Below are positions 15,737 through 23,777 of a stretch of 33,485 bases of DNA, piece after piece (the first letter of the stretch is position 1; the number at the start of each line of letters is the position of its first letter). This DNA comes from Bacteroidia bacterium Ga0077558. Its GTDB lineage: Bacteria > Bacteroidota > Bacteroidia > Chitinophagales > Chitinophagaceae. Under the pieces are notes generated by a model. It ran no database searches. It was not told the origin of the DNA and was given only the letters and a program-made list of their open reading frames with translations. The position numbers and the translations under genes were made by a program. Location of the stretch: assembly GCA_001464625.1 (NCBI GenBank), contig LNFJ01000073.1, forward strand, positions 1 through 33,485, read 5' to 3'.

Positions 15737-16228
15737 ATGCATAACCGTAAATTCTTTTTACTGGTTCTTTTTTCTTTTTTATTTCTTACAACTTCGCAGG
15801 CACAACCCCGCCAGGGAATGCAGGCTTATGAAATAGCATTGCCAACGGTTTCGGGTGATACTATTCGTCTTTCATCATTAAAAGGGAAAGTAGTGTTGCT
15901 CGATTTCTGGGCATCCTGGTGTGGTCCATGCCGTAGCTCCAATAAATTGCTAAATAAACTTTATCCTAAATACAAAGACAAGGGCTTTGAAATTTTTGCC
16001 GTATCAATGGATAATGAAAAAGAGGATTGGGAAAAAGCAATCAAGAAAGATAAGGTGAGCTGGCTACAGGTAAATGCACCGGGTGGTTGGGATACCCCTA
16101 CTGCCTTGCAATGGAGGGTGGAAGCATTGCCCACTTCTTACTTGATAGATAAAAACGGGAAGTTGTTAGCCATGGATCTGGAAGGAAAGAATTTGGAGAA
16201 AGCGTTGAAGGAACTAATTGATAAATGA
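15737..16228 (+). CDS. TlpA-like thiol-disulfide oxidoreductase
   Basis: A 163-aa protein with an N-terminal signal (residues 1-23, ending TTSQAQ) and a thioredoxin fold. The active site is WCGPC (C62-x-x-C65), preceded by the TlpA/ResA-type strand GKVVLLDFWASW. A cis-Pro loop (VEALPTSYLID) is near residue 137. It should act in the periplasm, reducing disulfides. Beside the Cys-rich HMA proteins and a CxxC TonB receptor, a role in keeping their metal-binding thiols reduced is likely but inferred. The next gene starts 13 bp after its stop. Confidence 0.92.
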   Translation: MHNRKFFLLVLFSFLFLTTSQAQPRQGMQAYEIALPTVSGDTIRLSSLKGKVVLLDFWASWCGPCRSSNKLLNKLYPKYKDKGFEIFAVSMDNEKEDWEKAIKKDKVSWLQVNAPGGWDTPTALQWRVEALPTSYLIDKNGKLLAMDLEGKNLEKALKELIDK

Positions 16229-16241
16229 TCAAATCGATTCT

Positions 16242-17069
16242 ATGAACAAATTCGTTCTTATAATTATTACTTTCTTAGTGATAGATGCAAAAGGACAAGA
16301 GCTATATGTTTTTTCGGAGCCTGCCTCAAACATTCCGGCCAACTCATTAAGCGTAAAACTGAAGGAGCATTTTGTTGCAAACGATGAACGATACAACCGG
16401 GCCTCTAATCGTATTATGCCACAGGTAATGTGGGGGGTAAATAAAAACTGGATGGTTCGTTTGGGAGCTTCGTTTTCAAATATGCACACCAGCAATTTCA
16501 AGTATGAATCGGTTAATCTATATGCGAAGTATCGTTTTTTATCGAAGGATGAAATACATAAACACTTCCGTATGGCTGTATTTGCAGATGCAAGTATTAC
16601 CGAAGCACCTTTTCATTACGATGAAATAACGTTGATGGGTGATAAGAATGGGGTAGAAGCCGGGTTGATAGCTACTCAACTTTGGCATAAGCTGGCGGTT
16701 TCAGCTACCGTAAGTCATACGCAGGTGTTGGATGAGTCGAGGAATAATAAGGTGATCTATGTGCCATCCCGAAATTACCAGGCTATGAATTATTCCTTAT
16801 CGGCCGGGTATTTATTGTTGCCAAAAGAGTATACCGATTATAAGCAGATGAACCTGAACTTGTACACCGAGCTATTGGCGCAACAAACCTTAGATCGTAA
16901 AACACATTTTGTAGATATTGCCCCAGCACTACAGTTCATCTTCAACAGTAATTTTAAGGTTAATATTGGCTACCGTTTCCAGGTAAGCGGTAATATGGAC
17001 AGGATGACAACGGATAGCTGGCAGCTAAGTGTAGAACGTACTTTCCTCAATGCATTTAAGAAAAAATAA
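16242..17069 (+). CDS. Predicted outer-membrane beta-barrel protein of the metal locus
   Basis: A 275-aa protein. I start it at ATG 16242, where a signal peptide begins (MNKFVLIIITFLV, cleaved near AKGQ), not at the in-frame TTG 16218, which overlaps the TlpA gene. The mature part is made of about 10-12 amphipathic strands alternating with turns (for example KNWMVRLGASFSNMH and KVNIGYRFQVSGNM) and ends LSVERTFLNAFKKK. No catalytic motif is visible. It is probably a small outer-membrane barrel whose role (channel or metal export or uptake) is unknown. It is co-transcribed with the TlpA gene and followed by a terminator. Confidence 0.75.
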   Translation: MNKFVLIIITFLVIDAKGQELYVFSEPASNIPANSLSVKLKEHFVANDERYNRASNRIMPQVMWGVNKNWMVRLGASFSNMHTSNFKYESVNLYAKYRFLSKDEIHKHFRMAVFADASITEAPFHYDEITLMGDKNGVEAGLIATQLWHKLAVSATVSHTQVLDESRNNKVIYVPSRNYQAMNYSLSAGYLLLPKEYTDYKQMNLNLYTELLAQQTLDRKTHFVDIAPALQFIFNSNFKVNIGYRFQVSGNMDRMTTDSWQLSVERTFLNAFKKK

Positions 17070-17094
17070 CAGGTATTCCTGATTTTTTGAAAGG

Positions 17095-17120
17095 CAGCTT
17101 GAGAAATAGCTGTTTTTTTT
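17095..17120 (+). terminator. Intrinsic terminator before the TonB receptor
   Basis: CAGCT (17095-17099) pairs with AGCTG (17108-17112) across an 8-nt loop, followed by eight T residues (17113-17120). The stem is short, but the T run is strong and sits 26 bp after the preceding stop. Confidence 0.65.
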
Positions 17121-17121
17121 G

Positions 17122-17151
17122 TTTGCGGCTACTTCAAAATTGTTATATTTG
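17122..17151 (+). promoter_or_regulatory. Consensus promoter of the TonB receptor gene
   Basis: TTTG at 17122-17125 and TATATTTG at 17144-17151 have an 18-bp spacer, the same spacing as the promoter at 14058-14087. The transcript start should fall at about 17156-17158, inside the left arm of the inverted repeat that follows. Confidence 0.75.
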
Positions 17152-17152
17152 A

Positions 17153-17190
17153 CTAAACATATTTTTAGACAAGACTAAAAATATGTTTAG
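17153..17190. promoter_or_regulatory. Perfect 16-bp inverted repeat, probable metal-regulator operator
   Basis: The left arm CTAAACATATTTTTAG (17153-17168) and right arm CTAAAAATATGTTTAG (17175-17190) are exact reverse complements around a 6-nt spacer. The centre reads TTTAG, six bases, CTAAA. That is the TTAG-N6-CTAA layout known for DtxR/IdeR/MntR-type operators. It begins directly after the -7 box and ends 12 bp before the ATG, so a bound repressor would block transcription start. In RNA it would fold into a 16-bp hairpin near the start codon, so control of translation is an alternative. Confidence 0.75.
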
Positions 17191-17202
17191 ATTAAGTGAA
17201 CA

Positions 17203-19488
17203 ATGAATAAGATTTTACTCTTACTTGGCTTCCTATTTATCAGCAACCTGCTTCATGCACAACGGATTGTACATGGAGAAGTACTGGATGTTGCTACCGG
17301 TGAACCTGTTGCTGCGGCCACCATATCAACCAGCGACTCAATCCGTTCTGTGTTGTGTAATGAAAAAGGGAAATTCTCTATTCAGCTTTCCGACTCCGGA
17401 TTATTAAATATTTCTGCGGTTGGTTATGAAAACAAAGTAGTAACTGCCGGTAATAAAGAGCACCTGGTTGTTTTATTGGTATCCACACAAAAAGAATTGG
17501 ATGCGGTTGTTGTAACCGGTACTATGAAGCCGGTAAAAAAATTAGAAAGCCCGGTTGCTGTAGAAGTGTATACACCACAATTTTTTAAAAAGAATCCAAC
17601 GCCAAGTATTTTTGAATCTTTGCAAAACATTAATGGTGTTCGTCCGCAATTAAATTGCAGTGTTTGTAATACCGGTGATATTCATATCAACGGATTGGAA
17701 GGTCCTTATACCATGATCACTATTGATGGAATGCCAATCGTTAGCAGTCTTGCTTCAGTGTATGGTTTGTTTGGCATACCCACACAATTGATCGACCATG
17801 TAGAGATTGTAAAAGGCCCTGCATCTGGCTTGTATGGTTCAGAAGCTATTGGGGGCTTAATTAATATTATTACTAAATCACCCGATAAAGCTCCATTATT
17901 TACCGCCAATTTTATGACTACCAGCTGGCTGGAGCATAGCCTTGATCTGGGTATTAAAATTAAGGTTGGGAAAAGGGCATCTTCACTACTGGGTGTAAAC
18001 TATTATAATTACCAGCAACCAATAGATAAGAATGGCGACCAGTTTACAGATGTTACTTTACAACATCGCATTTCTGTTTTCAATAAATTAAGTTTTGTAA
18101 GAAAGAATAACCGGGTAGCAACAATAGCGGGCCGTTATTTTTATGAGAACCGATGGGGTGGCGAAATGCGATACAATAAAAGCTTTCGGGGTACAGATAG
18201 TGTGTACGGGGAAAGTATTAACACCAACCGCTGGGAGTTAATTGGTAATTATCAGTTGCCGGTAAAGGAAAAAATATTTTTCTCTTTTTCAGCTACAGGA
18301 CATAACCAGGATTCTTATTACGGAACAATGCCTTACCTCGGCAAACAGCGAATAGTTTTTAACCAGTTTATCTGGGATAAACAGGCCGGTGCATCGCATA
18401 GTCTTTTAATTGGTGCAGCAGCCCGGTATAATTTTTATGATGATAATTCTACCGCCACTTTAGACACATTAACGGCTGCTAATAAACCGGATAAATATAT
18501 TTTGCCGGGTGTATTTGTACAGGACGAATGGAAGTTGCATAAAAAACATTTGTTACTGCTTGGCTTGCGATACGATCACCATCCTGTTCATAAGGGCATC
18601 ATCACACCAAGAGTAGCCTGGAAATGGACATTACCCGGTCAACAAGTATTACGATTGAATGCCGGAACAGGCTTTCGGGTAGTTAGTTTATTTACTGAAG
18701 AGCATGCAGCCTTAACCGGAGCAAGGGCAGTTGAAATTAAAGAATCATTGAACCCCGAAAAAAGTTTCAACACAAACATGAACTATTCCAAATATTTTAA
18801 ATGGAACAACACGGTTTTAAATATTGATGCGTCGGCCTGGTATTCCTATTTCAACAACCAGATCATTCCTGATTACGATACAGATCCCAATAAGATCATT
18901 TATAGAAATCTAGCTGGTTATGCTGCATCAAAAGGAGCTACCATAAACCTTGAATTAAATATTGGCCATCGTTTCAAAAGTTTAGTTGGAGTAACATTGC
19001 AGGATGTGGCGAAGTTTGAAAAAAATAATGCTGGTAAAAAAATAAAACAAGATCCCTTATTGACCGAAAAGTGGAGTGGAACCTGGGCATTGACGTATTC
19101 ATTTCCTGCTGCAGGATTAACTGTTGATTACACGGGAAATATGTACGGCCCGATGCGTTTACCAATTTTATCAGAATTCGACCCTAGACCAGCCTATTCT
19201 CCCGTATGGAGTATTCAGAATATACAATTCACCAAATTGCTCAACAAAAAAATTGAATTGTTCGGCGGTATAAAAAATTTATTGAACTGGACACCTGCAA
19301 AAAATACTCCATTCATCATTGCCCGTTCGCATGATCCCTTTGATAAAAAGGTGCAATATGGTACGGATGGAAAAATTCTTGCTACTCAGGAAAACCCGTA
19401 TGCACTCAGCTTTGATCCGGCGTATGTGTATGCTCCCAACCAGGGGATACGTTTTTTTGCGGGAGTAAGATTTACCGTAAAAAAATAA
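17203..19488 (+). CDS. TonB-dependent outer-membrane receptor with CxxC plug
   Basis: A 761-aa protein. The signal is at residues 1-20 (ending LLHAQ). A carboxypeptidase-regulatory-like domain is at about 21-95 (IVHGEVLDVATGEPVAAATI). The plug is at about 110-225 (DHVEIVKGPASGLYGSEAIGG), and a 22-stranded barrel runs to the C-terminus (RFFAGVRFTVKK). The plug contains C152-S-V-C155 (LNCSVCNTGDIHINGL), unusual for siderophore receptors and suggestive of a soft-metal or thiol ligand. It takes up a bound substrate with TonB-ExbBD energy. Its own promoter and operator, together with the HMA, TlpA and HYC_CC_PP neighbours, point to metal-responsive uptake. Copper is the best guess; a metal-peptide complex is possible. 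Confidence 0.92.
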   Translation: MNKILLLLGFLFISNLLHAQRIVHGEVLDVATGEPVAAATISTSDSIRSVLCNEKGKFSIQLSDSGLLNISAVGYENKVVTAGNKEHLVVLLVSTQKELDAVVVTGTMKPVKKLESPVAVEVYTPQFFKKNPTPSIFESLQNINGVRPQLNCSVCNTGDIHINGLEGPYTMITIDGMPIVSSLASVYGLFGIPTQLIDHVEIVKGPASGLYGSEAIGGLINIITKSPDKAPLFTANFMTTSWLEHSLDLGIKIKVGKRASSLLGVNYYNYQQPIDKNGDQFTDVTLQHRISVFNKLSFVRKNNRVATIAGRYFYENRWGGEMRYNKSFRGTDSVYGESINTNRWELIGNYQLPVKEKIFFSFSATGHNQDSYYGTMPYLGKQRIVFNQFIWDKQAGASHSLLIGAAARYNFYDDNSTATLDTLTAANKPDKYILPGVFVQDEWKLHKKHLLLLGLRYDHHPVHKGIITPRVAWKWTLPGQQVLRLNAGTGFRVVSLFTEEHAALTGARAVEIKESLNPEKSFNTNMNYSKYFKWNNTVLNIDASAWYSYFNNQIIPDYDTDPNKIIYRNLAGYAASKGATINLELNIGHRFKSLVGVTLQDVAKFEKNNAGKKIKQDPLLTEKWSGTWALTYSFPAAGLTVDYTGNMYGPMRLPILSEFDPRPAYSPVWSIQNIQFTKLLNKKIELFGGIKNLLNWTPAKNTPFIIARSHDPFDKKVQYGTDGKILATQENPYALSFDPAYVYAPNQGIRFFAGVRFTVKK

Positions 19489-20250
19489 TTATTGTTTACC
19501 TCTTCGTCTTCCCAATAATAATTTTATCACCCGTTGGTTGGAATTTTCTGTCAACCCAAATAAAAAGCCGCCTTGTACTTCCCACATAGGATGCGTATAA
19601 ATATCTATTATTGGTCCCAGCAGATGTTCTTGCAAATTGCCGGGTAAAATATTTTTAAAAGTGCCCAGGCCACCGTAGTATTCAAAACCTACCCCCACTT
19701 TTTGGTTGATGGTGTAAACTGTTTTGAATTGTGGCGAAATGCCTGCTCCTTTTTCATTGCCGGTAAATACAAAATCAATATTTGGATTAAACGCAAAGTA
19801 CCAGTTACCAAATGTTTTATCAATAATAGGTCTTAGTTCTCCCTGCCAAACAAAAGAAGTGGTATCATCGGGACGGAAGAAACCAAACTCCATGGAAAGA
19901 CTGGCACCTACTTTCCACTTCCACGATTCTGGAACAGTAACTCTGGGTCTTATCTGGTTACCTAAATATTGAAAACCGCCGCCTTTTGGTGCAAAGCCAA
20001 CAAAAGTGTAAAAACCAATCTCAAAATTTTTTCCGAAGCCATGAGTTATTTCCAACGTTTCATTGGTCCATTTTGCTGTTTGCGGATCGGCAAGCAGTTT
20101 GCTTCCTTTAAAAGTATAATTGGAGTGCAATTCAAAAATCGTCCACTTATGTTGAATAGTGGGAGAAGCATAGACCTGTATTTCATTATCAGCCTGTGCT
20201 GAAGAAATAAAAGGACTAAGTATCAGCAGTAGTAAAAAATAGTTTCTCAT
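19489..20250 (-). CDS. Predicted outer-membrane beta-barrel protein
   Basis: The product is about 253 aa. The ATG at 20250 (MRNYFLLLLILSPFISSAQA) gives a clean signal peptide; ATG 20259 adds three residues. The mature protein is all-beta: repeated strands such as WKWKVGASLSMEFGFF, WYFAFNPNIDFVF and KVGVGFEYYGGLG alternate with Pro/Gly turns, and it ends QRVIKLLLGRRRGKQ. It resembles small outer-membrane transporter-like barrels without a named function. Its stop codon abuts that of the TonB receptor with no base between (TAA at 19486-19488 and reverse TAA at 19489-19491), so the two are convergent and could produce overlapping mRNA ends. Confidence 0.75.
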   Translation of the reverse strand: MRNYFLLLLILSPFISSAQADNEIQVYASPTIQHKWTIFELHSNYTFKGSKLLADPQTAKWTNETLEITHGFGKNFEIGFYTFVGFAPKGGGFQYLGNQIRPRVTVPESWKWKVGASLSMEFGFFRPDDTTSFVWQGELRPIIDKTFGNWYFAFNPNIDFVFTGNEKGAGISPQFKTVYTINQKVGVGFEYYGGLGTFKNILPGNLQEHLLGPIIDIYTHPMWEVQGGFLFGLTENSNQRVIKLLLGRRRGKQ

Positions 20251-20322
20251 TGGTAGCATTTAAAGTGTAATCTTATATGTATTTGTGGGTAAAAACAAAT
20301 TTTTTTCTTCTTTTTCACCCAG

Positions 20323-20330
20323 TAGATTTG
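20323..20330 (+). promoter_or_regulatory. -7 promoter element of tex
   Basis: TAGATTTG matches TAnnTTTG and ends 20 nt before the tex ATG at 20351. No TTTG is seen at 18 bp upstream, only a T-rich tract. Confidence 0.4.
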
Positions 20331-20350
20331 CCTCCCCAAACAAATAACCT

Positions 20351-22554
20351 ATGGAGCTTAAATATTCGCAAAAGATAGCCGCAGAATTAAACGTTAGTCT
20401 CAAACAAGTTAGCAGCATTTACGATTTACATACTGAAGGTTCCACCATTCCCTTTATTGCCCGTTATCGCAAAGAAGCCACTGGTAATTTAGATGAGAAA
20501 AAAGAAAGGAAACCGTTTTAAAAACAATAGAAGAAGCCGGCAAACTCACACCCAAACTAAAACAACGTATTGATGATTGTGTAAGTGCAACGGAACTGGA
20601 AGATATTTACCTGCCTTATAAACCAAAACGTAAAACCAAAGCCACCGTTGCCATTGAAAAAGGATTAGAACCTTTAGCCAAAATTTTATTTGAACAAGGC
20701 AATACGAACCCGGAAGAAGAAGCTGCAAAATATTTAACCGAACATGTAAAAGATATTGCCGAAGCATTGCAAGGGGCAAGAGATATAATGGCGGAATGGG
20801 TTGCTGAAAATGAAGTAGCAAGAAATACTATTCGTAAATTATTTACAGAAGAAGCAGTTGTTTCTTCGAGAGTGCTTACAACAAAGAAAGAGGAAGAAGA
20901 TGCACAGAAGTACCGGGATTATTTTGAATTTAAAGAGCCATTGGCCCAAAGTCCTTCGCATAGAATTTTAGCTATACGACGTGGCGAGAAAGAAGGCTTT
21001 CTCATCATGGATATAAATATTGAGAAAGAAGCAGCGGTAGAGGAATTGAAGCGAAAATTCATCACAGCATCAAATCCTGCTTCACAGCAGTTGGGATTGG
21101 CCATTGAAGATTCATTTGCCCGTTTATTAAAACCTTCTATCGAAACAGAATTCCGGATGCTGAGTAAAACAAAAGCAGATGAAGAAGCGATACGGGTATT
21201 TGCAGAAAACCTTCGGCAGTTATTATTAGCATCACCACTAGGCAGAAAAAGAATTATGGCGATTGACCCCGGTTTTAGAACCGGTTGCAAAGTAGTGTGC
21301 CTGGATGAACATGGGGAGTTCTTAAAATACAATACCATTTTCCCGCATGCACCGCAAAACGATTGGAATGGGGCCACACAAATTATAAAAGAACTGGTTG
21401 CCACTTTTAATATTGAAGCAATTGGTTATGGTAATGGAACTGCCAGTAAAGAAACAGAACAGTTGGTCCGAGGCATTGATTTTGGAAAACCCGTTGCGGT
21501 TTTCATGGTCAATGAAAGCGGAGCTTCTATTTATTCTGCCAGCGAAGTAGCAAGAGAAGAATTTCCCAATGAAGATGTAACTGTTCGTGGTGCCATCAGT
21601 ATTGGCAGAAGATTATTAGATCCCTTGAGTGAATTAGTAAAGATCGATGCAAAAAGCATTGGCGTTGGGCAATACCAGCATGATGTAAACCAGAACCGGT
21701 TGAAAGAAGCTCTCGACCAGACCGTAGAAAGCTGTGTGAACTTTGTAGGTGTAGATGTAAATACTGCCAGCAAACATTTACTGATGTATGTATCCGGTCT
21801 TAGTTCTACCGTCGCAAAAAATGTTGTAGAGTACAGAACAAAGAATGGCGGATTTAAAAACCGGGAAGAGTTAAAGAAAGTTTCCATGTTGGGGCCCAAA
21901 GCATTTGAGCAGTGTGCAGGTTTCTTACGCATTGTAAATGCCGCCAATCCGTTAGATAATTCAGCAGTGCATCCGGAAAGTTATCATGTGGTAGAAGCCA
22001 TGGCAAAAAAAGCCAACAGCAATGTGCCGGAGCTGATACAAAATGCAGAAATAAGAAAACAGCTCAAGGCAAAAGATTTTGTAACGGAAACGATAGGGCA
22101 GTTTACCATTGAGGATATTTTAAAGGAGTTAGAAAAACCCGGCCGTGACCCCCGTTCTGCCATTGAAGAATTTCGTTTTGCCGATGGCGTAAGTACCTTG
22201 GCTGATCTAAAACCCGGTATGAAAGTACCCGGCATTGTTACCAACATTACCAACTTTGGTGCTTTTGTAGATGTAGGTGTAAAGCAAGATGGGTTGGTAC
22301 ATATTTCTCATTTAGCCAATCGCTATATCAGCGATCCCAATGAAGCTGTAAAACTCGGACAGAAAGTAATGGCTACTGTAGTAGAAGTAGATATTTCAAG
22401 AAAGAGAATTGCCCTGTCGTTGAAAGACGGAGAGTCGGGAAGACCGGAAGTCAGGAAGACGGAAAAGCCAGCTACTATTAAAGCAAAGAAACCAGAACCG
22501 ATGAATGCTTTCCAGGCTAAGCTGATGGAGTTGAAGAAGAATTTTAAGGAGTAG
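20351..22554 (+). pseudogene. tex: tex (S1 RNA-binding transcription accessory protein), disrupted by deletion and frameshift
   Basis: The Tex reading frame starts at ATG 20351 ([20 protein letters not shown]) and runs through the conserved [17 protein letters not shown]. It shifts frame at about 20497 and stops at 20519-20521. The rest continues in the -1 frame from 20497 ([17 protein letters not shown]) to 22554, with all later domains intact: YqgF-like (AIDPGFRTGCKVV), helix-hairpin-helix (VGVDVNTASKHLLMYVSGL, GPKAFEQCAGFLRI) and S1 (VTNITNFGAFVDVGVKQDG). Compared with E. coli Tex as I remember it, about 16 residues are missing at the junction, so the change is a deletion of about 49 nt, not a single-base slip. 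It is either a real pseudogene or an assembly error. A downstream start (TTG 20767 or ATG 20788) could give a truncated product. Confidence 0.88.
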
Positions 22555-22596
22555 GTTTTTATTTTGTTTACGGGCTGTAGTGCTACTATGATCGTC

Positions 22597-22622
22597 TGTT
22601 GCGTCGCACTCCTCATCGTTCG
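22597..22622 (-). repeat. Dispersed intergenic element, copy 2
   Basis: The - strand reads CCGAACGATGAGGAGTGCG and continues into ACGCAAC. It aligns with 10929-10954 on + with a few indels. Both copies are in intergenic DNA. Confidence 0.4.
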
Positions 22623-22814
22623 GTAATTCTATTGAGCATTTTGCAGGTGTTCCTATTTATAAAGTTAGTTTCTAAGACGAGTCTCCATGTGTGGATTGGT
22701 GCAAGGCGGACTCGTTGTAGAATAGTATGCAACCTTTTTACGGCGAGTCCGGCATTAAATTCAATATTGATTAAAGAAACTACTGGTCGAGACATCGCCT
22801 TGGAATTATATTAT

Positions 22815-22926
22815 TTAAGACTCGGCAGGGGAAGAGCCTTGCTCCAGGTACTCTTTAATAATCTGTTCTTTTAAGTCCATAAAATGGTTGTTTTTTAGTC
22901 AATCTATTTCAGGACGGGTCAGTACA
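22815..22926 (-). mobile_element. Possible truncated insertion-sequence end
   Basis: Reading the - strand from 22926, a terminus-like sequence TGTACTGACCCGTCCTGAAA is followed 46 nt later by an ATG at 22880. That opens a 21-residue frame (MDLKEQIIKEYLEQGSS) which stops at 22815. This has the look of the left end of an IS3-type element: a TG-starting end, then OrfA beginning with a helix-turn-helix. No matching right end or catalytic domain is in the window. The assignment is from pattern memory. Confidence 0.4.
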
Positions 22927-22955
22927 ACAGCCGATTGTTATTCCGTCCGCCAGCC

Positions 22956-22974
22956 TTGCGGCAAACCTTTTGTT
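22956..22974 (-). repeat. 19-mer repeat, copy downstream of the 22990 gene
   Basis: TTGCGGCAAACCTTTTGTT on + differs at one position from 23759-23777. It begins 16 bp past the stop codon of the 22990-23685 gene. It is one of the two cassette-like boundary repeats. Confidence 0.6.
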
Positions 22975-22989
22975 GCCTGCAGTGGTTGT

Positions 22990-23685
22990 CTATAATGCCA
23001 TTCTAAGTCCAACAGATAATCTTAAAAATTTGTGTGGCAATGGAATTACATACTCGTCTTGGCTAAATAAATATTCATCATCTCTCGTTGTATTAACTAT
23101 CGCATATGAAATTCTGCTTGTTGCTTTTATTTTTTTAGAAATTTTATAGTCTGTACCAAGTCCAAGATTTACTGTATAACCTTGCCAGTAATTTTTCTTG
23201 TAAGAAGCTTCATATTGTTTAAAACTACCAAGTCCATAGAACGTATTTAATAAAAAATTTCCAGTCAAGCCTGCATTTAAAAACAAATTCATCTTTTGTT
23301 TTGAGATTACGTTATAACCAAAATTAACTGGCAATTGAAGTGTCCTAAATGATACCGATTTTGTGTTTACGAGTTCTTGTGTCCAACTTTGTCTTGGTGG
23401 TGGTAAAACATTTTGATTTAGAAAAACTGTTGTGTTTAGGTTCCTTGAAATATATCCAAGACCTGTTTCTGCAAATAACTGTTTGGTTAAGTAATATTGA
23501 ATTGTCGCTTCAATGCCAATATTAAAAGTTGATTTTGTGTAAGTGTCTTTCCATCTATAAGCATAGTTATTCTTGTGGTAAGTCAATTCTGGTTGTAATT
23601 GAACAGAAAATGATAATTTTTCTTTGTTCTGTCCAAGTGAAATGACTGTACAAAATAACATAATAGCTGTCAAAATGTGTCGCAT
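22990..23685 (-). CDS. PorT-like outer-membrane beta-barrel protein
   Basis: A 231-aa protein. I choose ATG 23685, which starts the signal MRHILTAIMLFCTVISLGQ, over the ATG at 23721, whose extension is not signal-like. The mature part is an 8-stranded-type barrel (for example LSFSVQLQPELTYHKNNY, ETGLGYISRNL, INLGLGTD-like strands, and the C-terminal FLRLSVGLRMAL). It matches the general outer_membrane_beta-barrel/PorT-type family common in Bacteroidota; the role is unknown. Codon use is more AT-rich than in tex or the metal locus. It lies in a patch where each gene is followed by the same 19-mer, suggesting recent acquisition. Confidence 0.75.
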   Translation of the reverse strand: MRHILTAIMLFCTVISLGQNKEKLSFSVQLQPELTYHKNNYAYRWKDTYTKSTFNIGIEATIQYYLTKQLFAETGLGYISRNLNTTVFLNQNVLPPPRQSWTQELVNTKSVSFRTLQLPVNFGYNVISKQKMNLFLNAGLTGNFLLNTFYGLGSFKQYEASYKKNYWQGYTVNLGLGTDYKISKKIKATSRISYAIVNTTRDDEYLFSQDEYVIPLPHKFLRLSVGLRMAL

Positions 23686-23758
23686 AAAAAGATGACAATA
23701 GAAAATACATGAACGTTGCATTTTATTCTCTCGAATTGTTAGAGTGGTCGAATTATTA

Positions 23759-23777
23759 TTGCGGCAAGCCTTTTGTT
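23759..23777 (-). repeat. 19-mer repeat, copy overlapping the 3' end of the 23776 gene
   Basis: TTGCGGCAAGCCTTTTGTT on + matches 22956-22974 at 18 of 19 positions. It overlaps two bases of the stop codon of the 23776-25128 gene, so the repeat helps form that gene's end. Confidence 0.6.

Larger units (their letters stand above)
22555..22989. other. Gene-free stretch holding repeat and IS relics
   Basis: I see no convincing gene in these 435 bp. Open frames exist (for example 22599-22874 on +) but their composition is unlike a real protein and they start at TTG. Recognisable pieces are a copy of the dispersed GAACGATGA element (22597-22622), an apparent insertion-sequence end with a 21-codon reading frame (22815-22926), and the 19-mer shared with 23759 (22956-22974). 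It marks the left edge of a patch of foreign or rearranged DNA downstream of the broken tex. Confidence 0.6.

Noticed and set aside
17153-17190. The inverted repeat as an intrinsic terminator
   Set aside because: It is AT-rich, has no T run after the right arm, and lies just after a consensus promoter and before the start codon.
20497-20510. Programmed frameshifting at the A run in tex
   Set aside because: The run is only six A and no stimulatory structure is evident, and about 16 conserved residues are also missing, which frameshifting cannot restore.
22599-22874. 91-residue open frame on + after tex
   Set aside because: It starts with TTG, has no recognisable domain, and covers a repeat element and a likely IS relict; it looks non-coding.
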